A DNA stretch of 64,000 bases from Anodontia alba (GCA_964016985.1 OZ024828.1:87250308-87314307); one strand, 5' to 3'. Positions 35,001 through 38,786 are shown, counted from the stretch's first letter. Notes: generated by a model not told the origin, from the letters alone. A program made the numbers and translations.

Positions 35001-35756
35001 TTTTCATATTTCTGCTCAAAACATAGATTGTGGGTACTCGTTAGAACCGCCTCACCGAGGCGGTTCTAACGAGTACCACAATCTATGTTTTGAGAAGAAA
35101 TAAGAAAAACAATGTATACCTCTGTAAACCCCAGTTTTACTATATAAAAGTGGAGTTTAAGGGGGTCAACATTATATCTAGGTATGTTTTCGTGATGTAA
35201 TGTGGGAATACTTTTTACGGCCGCAGCTGCAGTAAAGTCAACTAAAACTTTTAAAAGTTGCCACTGGAAACAAGGAACACACAAAAGGATAAAAATGGCT
35301 AGGTAACCGTTGGCTGGCATGTATGATGAGGGTAGGGGAGACTTTTTACAACCGCCACACGCTTTAAACCAGCTGCAGTGAAGTAAAATAAAATATTTAA
35401 AGGTTTTGAAACAAAGAAAGCATAAAAGGTAAACATGCGGAGTCTTTATGATTCTGATTGGGTGCTACGGATTTTGCCAGCACAATATCCTGGCGTTCTA
35501 TAGGCGAACAGCAAAAGCCCAGATCAGATCGCAGTCTGATCTGTGCCTCCGCTGTTTGCATTATTATGTGCTTACGAGGAGGGGGTAATCTCAAAACTAT
35601 ATCGGTACAAACCATTCACTTCTTGCGAGGGTGTGTATGTCGACGACTCGTATTTCAGCTTGTAAGGACACTCCGACTGCTTGGGTTTATGCAGTCCGTG
35701 TACATTATGCAAATTCAAACACACACCAGGTGGCGCCCCAGCGTTGTAGCCATTAA
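1975..35756 (-). CDS. FRRS1: Ferric-chelate reductase 1-like gene (Reeler–DOMON–cytochrome b561), 12 exons, partial at both ends
   Basis: Members of this family are membrane-bound, haem-containing reductases thought to pass electrons across the membrane to ferric iron. Coding exons in transcript order: 35756-35613, 33542-33394, 29449-29358, 26939-26843, 25942-25745, 22868-22773, 21000-20838, 16514-16398, 14528-14413, 11067-10981, 4048-3892, 2115-1975. All have AG acceptors and GT donors, all eleven junction phases match, and the total is 1557 nt (519 codons) with no internal stop. Order: Reeler domain (about residues 1-160), DOMON (about 161-345), linker, then b561 core with five hydrophobic segments and the histidines expected of the family (LHG, QIHR, EIHSYLG, NWGHW). 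The vertebrate protein is somewhat longer, so a signal-peptide exon and a short 3' exon are missing. Substrate and location are inferred from the family. Confidence 0.9.
3090..3300 (+). repeat. Inverted piece of the adjacent Penelope-like fragment
   Basis: Positions 3095-3140 (TGAGTCTCTGATTATTCTCC and following) match the reverse strand of 3665-3710, giving the same LINLPVNYF-type coding on the opposite strand. The remainder to 3300 has two similar sub-blocks (ATGACATGGTCATATCC / ATGTCATGGTTAGCC). Rearranged or head-to-head insertion is the likely cause. Confidence 0.55.
3310..3776 (-). pseudogene. Penelope-like (GIY-YIG) retroelement C-terminal fragment
   Basis: On the minus strand, 3776-3495 reads GCVVIPYIKGLSESIAWVM in one frame; after a shift the same strand reads PNYTLRKLF, and after another shift (about 3440-3330) CGVVYDIPYHKCDLK, IIGETGRKFNTRLRDY. 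The V-Y-x-I-P…C…I-G-E-T-G-R-x-F-x-x-R pattern is the GIY-YIG endonuclease end found in Penelope-like elements and some related retroelements. At least two frameshifts make it a dead fragment. It lies in the last intron seen of the FRRS1-like gene, same strand. A short piece (3095-3140) matches 3665-3710 in reverse orientation. Confidence 0.7.
3892..4048 (-). CDS. FRRS1: FRRS1-like exon K: third b561 helix and NWxHW motif
   Basis: 157 bp between TACTTTTCAG and GTGAGT. Encodes VSEIHSYLGIALMAATTLQI, then LLRPGLDSKVRP, VFNWGHWLMGKSSHILA. The H-x-x-L-G, L-x-R-P and F-N-W-x-H-W-x-x-G motifs are the most diagnostic part of the b561 core. It leaves in phase 1, completing an Ala codon in the last exon seen. 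Confidence 0.93.
4150..4243 (+). mobile_element. H-MITE copy 1 (fragment)
   Basis: Contains the family's left-arm block TTTTGACCCCCTTAAACC, the start of the hairpin region and GAGTGCCCACAATCTAT; the hairpin's left arm is deleted. See the full copy at 19728-20005 for family structure. Confidence 0.7.
4385..4570 (+). repeat. Dispersed repeat (GCGTCTGATCAGGGTCTACA family)
   Basis: GTGTCTGATCAGGGTCTACA then TTTGCATTAAG and, 100 bp on, AAATGGGTTAATGTC, as in the inverted pair at 5815-6325. Short relatives: 15255-15275, 37380-37420, 53395-53450 and 58605-58680. Confidence 0.6.
5815..6325. repeat. Long inverted repeat, arms about 200 bp
   Basis: 5815-6045 (CTAAAAGGATAATTGGCAAA…GGCGTCTGATCAAGG…CTGGGTTAA) matches the reverse strand of 6110-6325, with a 65-bp spacer containing CCCCCCCAACCCCC. 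Arms are roughly 75-80% alike. Related single copies near 4385-4570, so probably two head-to-head insertions of one repeat. Confidence 0.75.
6660..7875 (+). mobile_element. Pearl-like element, copy 3 (longest)
   Basis: Body with at least seven degenerate sub-blocks around GAAATATAGGTCA…GACCTACAT, then TTAACGGACGGAATCACGG and an ACGG/AAGG run (7746-7820), then the terminal hairpin CTTCGGCATACTTCGTATGCCGGGGG. The 7077-7875 part is a near-duplicate of 537-1315. In the 6.9-kb intron. Confidence 0.78.
8144..8440 (+). repeat. Two tandem 150-bp units after a pearl-like element
   Basis: Units 8144-8283 and 8301-8437 share TGACTTCCC.GGTG.CAT.TTTCAT, GAGCATAA, AAATG.CCATAACGCTTGA and CATGCTGATTGATACCATCTA. 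Possibly the relic of a tandem-core element. Confidence 0.6.
8799..10167 (+). mobile_element. Full-length mariner element with 29-bp terminal inverted repeats
   Basis: The ends are perfect 29-bp inverted repeats (outer sequence CGAGGGATGTTCGAAATG; left 8799-8827, right 10139-10167), and each end is flanked by TA (8797-8798 and 10168-10169), the normal mariner target duplication. The 1369-bp length and one internal transposase ORF fit the superfamily. It sits in the 6.9-kb intron of the FRRS1-like gene in antisense orientation. Perfect end repeats suggest a recent insertion, although the transposase is damaged. Confidence 0.97.
8991..10097 (+). pseudogene. Mariner transposase, 368 codons, open but with a scrambled catalytic segment
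   Basis: Cut-and-paste transposase that would bind the 29-bp ends. The N-terminal half has two helix-turn-helix regions (about residues 25-115) and the linker motif WVPHLL at 125. The first catalytic Asp is in GDETW (residue 164), the second in LLHDN (259). The third should be in the YSPDLAPCDF segment, which is present in the DNA (9871-9901) but in another frame: a run of 16 C at 9855-9870 moved the frame and a duplicated GTTT at 9907-9914 restored it, so residues about 287-307 read as a proline stretch plus unrelated residues. The LFPKLK motif after it is in frame. The protein therefore lacks its third Asp and should be inactive. Sublineage is uncertain because the C-run obscures the D-to-D spacing. 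Confidence 0.93.
10981..11067 (-). CDS. FRRS1: FRRS1-like exon J: second b561 helix
   Basis: 87 bp, 29 codons, phase 0 both sides, between TTATTACAG and GTAAAT. Encodes IHRACAVLAWCCTAAAFIII then FVHVGELTT. The W-F-Q | I-H-R junction reproduces the family's W-F-x-x-H-R motif; the His is a candidate haem ligand. The next intron is the longest, 6.9 kb, and holds the mariner. Confidence 0.88.
11230..11445 (+). repeat. Dispersed repeat (AACCACCGACGCACAAACAAGAAC family)
   Basis: Shares the order 'ACAAA..ATACGAAACCACCGACGCAC, AAGAACTGCA, GCCTTGGGAT, GTTTAAACCA.TTTTACTC' with 19360-19490 and part of 4680-4770. Overlapping minus-strand frames look hydrophobic but are not coding. In the FRRS1-like intron just upstream of exon J. 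Confidence 0.6.
11553..13143 (-). mobile_element. Tandem-core element with GCTCACCTGAGC and CCCATGGGCCTCTTGTT ends
   Basis: Left border AAGCTCACCTGAGCC, right border GGTGAGCGAATCG followed by GGCCCATGGGCCTCTTG. Inside are three units of about 470 bp, each with a CTTCTCTAAAACC…CAATTTTC block and an AAGATGGCCGCCATG…CATATATAGTAAAA block. The right border and that block, reversed, occur in the element at 44663-46420, so they belong to one superfamily; orientation is taken from that copy. In the intron between exons I and J. Confidence 0.78.
13318..13515 (+). repeat. Dispersed repeat (CATGCTGAATAGATTAAGATGCCAC), copy 1
   Basis: CTTGTCATGCTGAATAAATT, GATGCCACGCCCATTTCTAA, then a palindromic middle AGTGTAGATCCAGATCAG / CTTGATCTACACTGG, ending AGGGTTAA. 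Second copy at 56127-56315. Confidence 0.72.
13935..14311 (+). repeat. Three tandem copies of a 60-bp segment plus (CA)n
   Basis: The segment ATTTTATGTTTCTATGGTAG…TTATTTGTAGTTTTAA followed by 27 to 43 CA repeats occurs three times (about 125 bp per unit). Near-identity of the non-CA part points to very recent duplication. The open frame of alternating Thr-His is not a gene. Confidence 0.92.
14413..14528 (-). CDS. FRRS1: FRRS1-like exon I: first b561 helix
   Basis: 116 bp between TTTGTTTAG and GTAGGT. Encodes ILMFVAWILFVGITTVISRH, a hydrophobic helix ending in basic residues, and then GIKVWFQ. Together with the preceding His-Gly this is the H-G-x-L-M-x-x-A-W signature of b561-type helix 1. 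The exon lies 64 bp from the nested repeat cluster at 14592-15060. Confidence 0.9.
14651..15008 (-). mobile_element. H-MITE copy 2, interrupted by another repeat
   Basis: Full family structure in minus orientation, with ends ATTACGAAAACGTGCC and GTATGTTTTCGTGATG. Between TATACCCCTGTA and AACCCCAGTTTTAC about 80 bp of a different repeat is inserted (14861-14940). The element is itself inside the palindromic MITE at 14592-15060. Confidence 0.88.
14861..14940 (+). repeat. Dispersed repeat fragment (GTAAGAGAAAAGTCCAGG family)
   Basis: GTAAGAGAAAAGTCCAGGGA followed by GTGCCACAATCACAAACCGC and CCAGACACCAAGAGG. The reverse complement of the same sequence is at 32260-32350; weaker relatives lie at 4580-4760, 11250-11420 and 19355-19480. 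Inserted in H-MITE copy 2. Confidence 0.72.
16150..16330 (+). repeat. Dispersed repeat with AAGCTTTTTGTGAAAGC hairpin, copy 2
   Basis: TATTTTCCATGGACTACTCAA, TATATAACCAAGTATCCGC, AAACTTGGTTTACC and ACAAGCTTTTTGTGAAAGC. Same order as 1850-1965. Lies just downstream of exon H. Confidence 0.65.
16398..16514 (-). CDS. FRRS1: FRRS1-like exon H: linker before the b561 core
   Basis: 117 bp between TTTAACAG and GTAAGA. Encodes TAVQMYHAGGRALSESKVDF, then RGSSLPLLTKLH. The Y-H, V-D-F and L-x-K-x-H-G pattern is the normal link between DOMON and b561; the terminal His-Gly (Gly completed by the next exon) starts the first b561 helix and is a likely haem ligand. Confidence 0.88.
16580..17660 (+). repeat. 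28-bp minisatellite array, block 1
   Basis: About 40 degenerate units of TTCTTTCAGTGTATGTGAAC-AATAGTAA. It starts 65 bp upstream of exon H (on the gene's strand) and is followed by a 600-bp unrelated insert, after which the array resumes. Confidence 0.9.
17660..18258 (+). mobile_element. Insert within the 28-bp minisatellite
   Basis: Non-repetitive DNA separating the two array blocks. Contains GACCGTTCCAAGGGGCTTCC to TTCGTCTTTG, also found diverged at 21856-21960 (GACCGTTCCAAGGCGATTCC), and a hairpin of CTTAGACAAACAATAT (18031) with ATATTGTTTGTCTAAG (18120). Probably a mobile element that landed in the array; its ends and target duplication are not resolved. Confidence 0.55.
18258..18800 (+). 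repeat. 28-bp minisatellite array, block 2
   Basis: About 19 units of the same repeat as block 1 (GTGAACAATAGTAATTCTTTC), with a recurrent longer variant containing CAGTATAATTATGTG. Ends at the pearl-like element beginning near 18830. Confidence 0.88.
18830..19352 (+). mobile_element. Pearl-like element, copy 4 (different core)
   Basis: Three core units of about 150-190 bp (CTGAGTAAAACTTTA.A.CTA.ATCTACCATCATGC…AAATGAAATTCAT) followed by an ACGG-like run (19257-19302, ACGAACGGACG) and a terminal hairpin ACATACTTCGTATGT flanked by CCCCT/AGGG. Same end plan as copies 1-3 but an unrelated core. Confidence 0.72.
19355..19495 (+). repeat. Dispersed repeat (same family as 11230-11445)
   Basis: ATATGAAACCTCAGACGCAC, AGAACTGCATCCTGACTTGGG and TTAAACCAGTTTTCCTC follow the same order and spacing as the 11.3-kb copy. 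Sits immediately after the pearl-like element ending at 19352. Confidence 0.6.
19728..20005 (+). mobile_element. H-MITE copy 3 (full length)
   Basis: Reference copy, 278 bp. Ends are inverted: CATCACGAAAACACGCC at the left and GGCGTGTTTTCGTAATG at the right. Centre is a near-perfect hairpin of about 66 bp whose loop is GCCTCCGCGAGGC and whose stem carries GTGGGTACTCGTTAGAAC-like arms. The arms between end and hairpin differ: a C-rich TTTTGACCCCCTTAAACC block at left, an A/T-rich GAAAATTTT-type block at right, so orientation can be assigned. It has no real coding capacity. In the intron between exons G and H. Confidence 0.92.
20302..20522 (-). mobile_element. H-MITE copy 4 (hairpin left arm deleted)
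   Basis: Both ends are present (CATTATGAAAACACG and GCATGTTTTCGTGATG), but one side of the hairpin is missing, joining the A/T-rich block directly to GGCGAGGCTGTTCTAACG. Deletion at a hairpin is a common replication error. Confidence 0.85.
20838..21000 (-). CDS. FRRS1: FRRS1-like exon G: end of DOMON domain
   Basis: 163 bp between GCTTACAG and GTAAGA. Encodes TGFRDMSARSADGKLQCRLT, RPRSMKVF and DLNNEYYMLLAWGKVYE: the DOMON D-G-x-L-x-C-R strand and the final strand ending L-L-A-x-G. A GTATAT site ten bases earlier was rejected because only the GTAAGA donor gives the phase (1) that the next exon needs. Confidence 0.9.
21625..21747 (+). mobile_element. pogo-like MITE copy D (short form)
   Basis: 123 bp, TA-flanked, ends CAGTCAACTCTCATCAT and ATAATGAGAGTCAGTTG. 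End repeats match copies A-C but the central hairpin is absent, so it is a different internal deletion form or a related subfamily. In the intron between exons F and G. Confidence 0.75.
21856..21960 (+). repeat. Diverged relative of the insert at 17660-18258
   Basis: GACCGTTCCAAGGCGATTCCTC, TGTAGTCTTTCTTTG and CGTCGGGGTTTCATATGAG align with 17757-17860. Short relic of a dispersed repeat. Confidence 0.5.
22209..22436. mobile_element. MITE with perfect 20-bp ends (ATGAACCGCAACGTCAGAAA)
   Basis: Both ends carry the same 20 bases inverted (22209-22228 and 22417-22436). Inside is a second palindrome, CGAAGATTCAGATCAG with CTGATCTGAATCTTC and GCGCCCA/TGGGCGC outer arms. 228 bp, no coding. In the intron between exons F and G. 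Confidence 0.82.
22773..22868 (-). CDS. FRRS1: FRRS1-like exon F: middle of DOMON domain
   Basis: 96 bp, 32 codons, phase 0 both sides, between TTGTTCCAG and GTAAGT. Encodes GKDHVHTCTGVNDLLTVQNG and a tail ending YYTRTYR. It follows the S-D-D-x-x-M end of the previous exon and gives the G-x-D-x-V-x-x-C motif expected there. It is too short and open in the wrong place to appear as a start-to-stop ORF, and was found from the gap left between its neighbours. Confidence 0.85.
23799..24073 (+). mobile_element. H-MITE copy 5 (full length)
   Basis: Ends CATCACGAAAACTTG and ATGTTTTCGTAATG, central hairpin with loop CCTCATCGAGG, C-rich left and A/T-rich right blocks as in copy 3. In the intron between exons E and F. 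Confidence 0.9.
24075..25740. other. Intron sequence; unrecognised 204-codon frame on plus strand
   Basis: A plus-strand open frame (24281-24895) has no recognisable domain, no codon bias distinguishing it from noise, and overlaps two minus-strand frames of similar quality. Leucine/phenylalanine-rich composition follows from the A/T content. Not called as a gene. Confidence 0.4.
25745..25942 (-). CDS. FRRS1: FRRS1-like exon E: first half of DOMON domain
   Basis: 198 bp, 66 codons, phase 0 at both ends. Encodes FDFEDIDWGACGDTKGCFFY, a second Cys pair (SCSGSDC), TVAVTYEARGDDFIFEM and VAVGFSDDPVM; the W-G-x-C-G opening and G-F-S-D-D-x-x-M end are hallmark DOMON positions, the Met being a candidate haem ligand. 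The donor is GTTTGT, again the weaker +3 T type. Confidence 0.92.
26256..26348. mobile_element. Palindromic MITE (CCCAGCTAGCATTCT family), copy 2
   Basis: CCCAGCTAGCATTCTGC at left, TCGGGCCGATAACGG centre, GCAGAATGCTGACTGCGG at right. About 93 bp. In the intron between exons D and E. Confidence 0.8.
26423..26458 (+). repeat. Isolated pearl-like terminal hairpin
   Basis: ATGCCCCTCCAACTTCTTCG with AAGTGGGGGCATAA forms the same kind of end hairpin as the pearl-like copies, but no ACGG run or core precedes it. Relic of a 3' end. Confidence 0.5.
26510..26697 (-). mobile_element. tRNA-derived SINE
   Basis: On the minus strand the head reads GGGTGACCGAGTGGTTAGCG with an A-box-like core, and 36 bases on GGTTCGAATTCC, a good B box. 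The tRNA-like part is followed by a unique body and a tail ending AATGTTGAAAGGAACATAAA, of the type shared with LINE 3' ends. It is in the intron between exons D and E, same strand as the gene. Confidence 0.75.
26843..26939 (-). CDS. FRRS1: FRRS1-like exon D: end of Reeler domain and linker
   Basis: 97 bp between acceptor TTTATTAG and donor GTAAAA. Encodes YMVVVDYATFWIDLTAPVL, the typical Reeler ending with a T-F-W strand, then a short linker ending PAEQ. Junction phases: 2 in, 0 out. Confidence 0.87.
27168..27605. repeat. Inverted repeat with GTGATTTATTACTCAA arms
   Basis: AGTGATTTGTTGAGTAATAA…GTCAGTTGTAAA at 27170-27220 pairs with TTACAACTGAC…GTGATTTATTACTCAA at 27260-27300; GTGATTTGTTGCAGAATAA occurs again at 27573-27595. 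MITE-like. In the intron between exons C and D. Confidence 0.6.
27739..27840 (+). repeat. Tandem 20-bp repeat (CCCGAATATTTCCAAAGGAT)
   Basis: Five units, nearly identical. The minus-strand frame reads repeated Phe-Gly-Ile/Trp-Lys-Tyr-Ser-Gly but has no gene context. Confidence 0.88.
27921..28192 (-). mobile_element. H-MITE copy 6 (full length)
   Basis: Ends CACTACGAAAGCACGCC and GCATGTTTTCCTGATG, hairpin loop CCTCGGTGAGG. Slightly diverged ends suggest an older copy. In the intron between exons C and D. Confidence 0.9.
28200..29340. other. Intron sequence between exons C and D
   Basis: No repeat family of this window apart from a 34-base A run at 29057-29090. No coding signature except the neighbouring exon C. 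Confidence 0.4.
29358..29449 (-). CDS. FRRS1: FRRS1-like exon C: Reeler domain
   Basis: 92 bp. Encodes VLLTHTNNESITELRFSYKA followed by PDKNEGDIIFK, matching the Reeler pattern of a TH motif, a hydrophobic strand, an Ala-Pro turn and a G-D-I-x-F strand. The acceptor is CCGCCAG. The donor GTACGT (after CTTCAA) was preferred over the later GTATTT because it gives the phase needed by the next exon. Confidence 0.87.
30624..30848. mobile_element. MITE with CCCAGTTGTTCAAA ends and central palindrome
   Basis: Left GCCCAGTTGTTCAAAACTAA, right complement GGGCCCAGTTGTTCAAAGCG; both sides continue with repeated CGTTAGTTAACGA-type blocks. The centre is a long hairpin (GCTGAAAAAAAGTGAGTAGC / GCTACTCACATTTTTTCAGC). 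No coding. In the intron between exons B and C, just beyond the LINE tail. Confidence 0.85.
30897..32090 (-). mobile_element. 5'-truncated non-LTR retrotransposon (LINE) 3' end
   Basis: Minus-strand element comprising the end of a reverse-transcriptase ORF, about 430 bp of 3' untranslated sequence, and a (TAAA)n tail (30897-30921). The upstream coding frame meets a stop near 32085, and from there the sequence belongs to a different repeat, so the copy is 5'-truncated as is usual for LINEs. It lies in the FRRS1-like intron between exons B and C, in the same orientation as the gene. Confidence 0.8.
31328..32074 (-). pseudogene. LINE reverse transcriptase, C-terminal part (thumb and beyond)
   Basis: About 245 codons, open. 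Begins with TWGKQNKMTIHCIKTKYMLL, the N-K-M…K-T-K-x-M-x-x-G motif that follows the catalytic palm of LINE reverse transcriptases, then LLGVFIDENLSWAPHID, LPLFDYGCNTWG and LSKLQKRAARII, all standard for Jockey/CR1-type elements. The palm with the catalytic Asp pair is missing upstream, so the product cannot be an active polymerase. The shorter annotated Met start is only the first ATG inside the surviving piece. Confidence 0.85.
32100..32350 (-). repeat. Dispersed repeat (GTAAGAGAAAAGTCCAGG family), longest copy
   Basis: Minus strand of 32260-32350 matches 14861-14940 with few differences (AGTCCAGGGAGTGCCACAAT, AGACACGAAGAGG); homology to relatives at 11250-11420 and 19355-19480 is weaker. It abuts the 5' break of the LINE fragment. 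No coding signature recognised. Confidence 0.6.
33394..33542 (-). CDS. FRRS1: FRRS1-like exon B: Reeler domain
   Basis: 149 bp between a TATTTCAG acceptor and a GTAAGT donor. Encodes TLSADDNSPFKGFLVIAHRV, the Reeler segment in which the substrate-like loop F-K-G-F-L is conserved, then GTYTNFPE and YCIDDQD. Enters in phase 1 (completing a Val codon) and leaves in phase 0. Confidence 0.88.
33677..34014 (+). mobile_element. pogo-like MITE copy A with central hairpin
   Basis: TA-flanked (33675-33676, 34015-34016). Ends CAGTCGACTCTCGTTATC and GATAACTAGAGTCAACTG are inverted repeats of the type seen in pogo/Tigger elements. The centre is a hairpin, GAGGAGAAATTGCTCC paired with GGAGCAATTTCTCCTC. 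No transposase. 338 bp; it lies between exons A and B and overlaps no exon. Confidence 0.88.
34340..34618 (-). mobile_element. H-MITE copy 7 (full length)
   Basis: Ends CATTTAGAAAACACGCC and GTATGTTTTCGTGATG, hairpin loop CCTCGACGAGG with near-perfect stem. In the intron between exons A and B, 300 bp from copy 8. Confidence 0.9.
34920..35197 (-). mobile_element. H-MITE copy 8 (full length)
   Basis: Ends CATTACGAAAACTCGCC and GTATGTTTTCGTGATG, hairpin loop CCTCACCGAGG. Same orientation as copy 7; the two are not exact duplicates, so they look like independent insertions. Confidence 0.9.
35613..35756 (-). CDS. FRRS1: FRRS1-like exon A: start of Reeler domain
   Basis: Encodes the start of a Reeler domain: NGYNAGAPPGVC, two further residues typical of the fold (a Cys before PYKLKY) and TYTPSQEVN. 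The acceptor is TTTCAG; the exon begins with two bases of a split codon, so the missing upstream exon must end in phase 1. The donor is GTTTGT, a weak +3 T site, but it is the one that gives N-V-T-L across the junction with the next exon. 144 bp. The GAPPGVC motif next to the mature N-terminus implies a signal peptide in the preceding exon, which I did not find. Confidence 0.85.
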
Positions 35757-35897
35757 CTGAAACACGTTAGGAAATAAAATTATTCTTAGATATTACATGT
35801 ATTACGTTTTCTTTTCAGAATTAGAAAATAAAGATTTAACGCACCTGTCCTTGCTAAAGAAAGAATTAGAAAACAAATACTTAACGAAGCTGTCAAT

Positions 35898-35931
<34 letters not shown>

Positions 35932-36016
35932 AATAAAATAAAATAAAAAAAAAAAAATAAAAAAAATAAAATAAATAAATAAATAAATAGATAAATAAAT
36001 AAATAAATAAATAAAA
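35898..36016 (+). repeat. A-rich and (AAAT)n simple repeat
   Basis: 30 A residues followed by AAAT/AATA units. Could be the tail of an eroded retroposon, but no body is recognisable. Confidence 0.9.
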
Positions 36017-36180
36017 TAATATAAATTACTGTTATTTTGATGTCCCCGAGTGGAGGGTCAACTGTAAAATAAACAACAACAACGACAACAACACTGTCCA
36101 AATAAAACAAACTATAGCGTATTTGATGTGAAGGCCAAAGATTATTTTGTCACATAAATGACTACATAGTTCCAGATAAG

Positions 36181-36212
36181 AGTGGGGGTGGGGGTGGGGG
36201 TGGGGGTGGGGG
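36181..36212 (+). repeat. (GTGGGG)n simple repeat
   Basis: Five tandem GTGGGG units; the G-rich strand could form a G-quadruplex. Confidence 0.9.
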
Positions 36213-37046
36213 TATGCAAACTGTCTCCTAAGAGACATGTTAAAGCCTATTTTCTGGGGAAAATAAGACAAATATCATCAGATTGGCGTTTGTAGAATCT
36301 GCCCAGAGAGAGGTAATGGATAACTCGTAATAACACTGAGATCGTGATTGCCTGATTGCGCACATCGCAGTGGTCCTTTTATTGTCTACGCCCATAGGCA
36401 GAAATAACTACATATAGTTTGGTTGGGACACAGAAGTGAATCCATTGTTGATTCACAATGTATCATTGGCCTTATGCTTGTTGTCTACAACTAAAACCAG
36501 GTACAATGTACTAGCAGGAGCACAGAATAGCATTTCATAGAATAGAATTTTTATTGGAACGCCTACGTATAGAGAAGGTGTTCTCCATTGACATGTATTG
36601 TTTCGTCACGCCACTCTTATGTAGATATTCTAAAAGATTACCCTTGTAACACTTTACCAAAGGTTATGGGATATACATTAATTTTGACAATTTCACTTTT
36701 AAAGTGGGTGGATACATTGGTACTGCTAAGCGCAATATATAGCATTCCGGGACAGCGTGGCAAAATTTTGATATTCTTAACTACTTATTTTAGTTTTGAT
36801 GAGTGATGAGGTAGGCCTAAAAAGCGATGTGAAATTAGCGGTAGTTATTTTTAATAAGAGGGACATACAGGCCAACGGGACGAGATCTCATTTAGACCGC
36901 TCGAATCCAAGCTTTTTGTAAAAGCTTATACTACTCGTTTCTCTTAAGACAAATGGACACACTTGGTAGATTTTTTCACCATTTATTACAATGAAGACAA
37001 CTTATTTGACTTCCTGTTCGCTTTCCTGCACACCGATACCCTTCTG

Positions 37047-37194
37047 AAAAGGGGTCTACTCTAAAAGGAAAGAAGTTTGTTCCCTAAGGGAGCAAAATTC
37101 TTTCCTTTTAGGGGGTCTACTCTAAAAGAAAAGAAGTTTGCTCCCTAAGGGAGCAAAATTCTTTCCTTTTAGAGTAGACCCCTTTTCAGATTGG
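37047..37194. repeat. Duplicated hairpin (CTAAAAGGAAAGAA … TTCTTTCCTTTTAG)
   Basis: Two tandem units of about 70 bp, each a hairpin: GGTCTACTCTAAAAG…GCTCCC-TAA-GGGAGC…CTTTCCTTTTAG. The outer ends GGGGTCTACTCT and AGAGTAGACCCC make the whole block self-complementary as well. Confidence 0.82.
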
Positions 37195-37646
37195 ACAGGC
37201 TTTTGATAACACCCTAGATCTTTCAACATAACTACACAATCCATGCACTGAAGGGTAACCTACCGTATTTATTCTAAATATTTGGACACTATCGTTAATT
37301 TAATATCATACTTATTCTAAAAAGTGAACACATTTATATGCCTACCTCATGATATATCTGAAAAGAGCTGACTAAATGGCAAACAGTTCAGACCCCGACT
37401 AGCTACTCTTTCTTTAGTGTACTGTGTTTGATCTGGGACTACATATTTGAATCAGGAATAACTGTCTGAATACAAGGGTAATTATGGTAAAGTTACTATA
37501 GTGTGATATTTATTTGTTGTCCAAACACAATGCATCGTTGCCATGACGGCAGAGTAAAGCTGTAATAGCTTTAGGCCACTCTGATCATAATAATGGAAAT
37601 TTGTGGGTAAAATTAACTTAAATTACATCAATATGCATTACAGACA

Positions 37647-37745
37647 GGTAGGTAGTTTGGTGGGTGGGTAGGTGGGTGGGTGGATGGATGGATGGATGGC
37701 TGGATGGATGGACGGACGGGCGGGTGAGCGAACGGACAGACAGAC

Positions 37746-37809
<64 letters not shown>

Positions 37810-37811
37810 TA
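37647..37811 (+). repeat. Compound GGTA/GGTG/GGAT/GATA simple repeats
   Basis: (GGTGGGTA)n then (GGAT)n, (GGAC)n and about 18 GATA units. Followed directly by the right arm of the 1320-type MITE at 37835. Confidence 0.92.
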
Positions 37812-38451
37812 TGGAGGAAGGGATCGATCAAGTCTTCGCTGGGAGCACATGCCATTTTGTAGGTTTTGTCATGCGCTGGCTCGAATGTTATTGCATATAT
37901 TATTTGTTTGGTTTTGCATATTTAATTAAGGCTTTATGACGTCATAATTTATCATTATATATTCAAGATGGCAGCGACCATAAAGGTATTTTCTACTCTT
38001 TAAACCCCAATAACTTTCTTATTATTTGACCGATTTTGATCAAATTGGCGTCAAATGAATGTTTTGAAAAGGTCTTACATCTTAACCACAACCTTTATCA
38101 ATGTTGTCCTTCTCGTTTAGCAACAATGATCATGCATGTGTGTACGTGCGTGCATAGACAGCCATAATCATGCATGTGTGTACGTGCGTGCGTGCATAGA
38201 CAGCCAGATTCTGTTTTAAACACGTGTATATTTGTTTCAAAGGGAAAGCAGGTGTTACGTCTCGTGTTGCATTTGTACCTGCTTTTCTTTTTGGGGGGTA
38301 ACTGGAGTTCTTTGAAAAAGTATACACCGCAAGTCGAATTTCAAGGGCTCGAACATCTTGGGGACCATATAAATTCGAGCTAGACATGGATAGTTTGAGC
38401 CACTTATGCTTAATCAAAGCGCTAGGTCAGGTGGTAAATGAGGATAACATA

Positions 38452-38786
38452 CAGTCGAACCTCGTTATCTCGAACTCGCTTATTTCGAATTACCGCTTAT
38501 CTCGAAGTGAAAATCTGGTCCCTGTTTTACCATCAAACTATGACAACAGGTAACAAAATAATGTGGAAAAGAGGAGAAATTGCTCCTCTGGAGCAATTTC
38601 TCCTCTTTTCCACATTATTTTATATATATATTTCTAACTTCAGGAGTCAAATTACACATTCATTTGTTAAATGTGGTTGTTCAATTTATTGTTTTCCTCA
38701 CTCTCTCAACTCTGATATGTCGAGGTACGGATATCTCGAAGTGTTTCAGTGAGTCCCTTGGAATTCGAGATAACGGGAGTCGACTG
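38452..38786 (-). mobile_element. pogo-like MITE copy B
   Basis: TA-flanked; ends CAGTCGAACCTCGTTATC and GATAACGGGAGTCGACTG. The same central hairpin (GAGGAGAAATTGCTCC / GGAGCAATTTCTCCTC) as copy A, but the flanking arms are in reverse order, so it is in opposite orientation. 335 bp. Confidence 0.88.
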
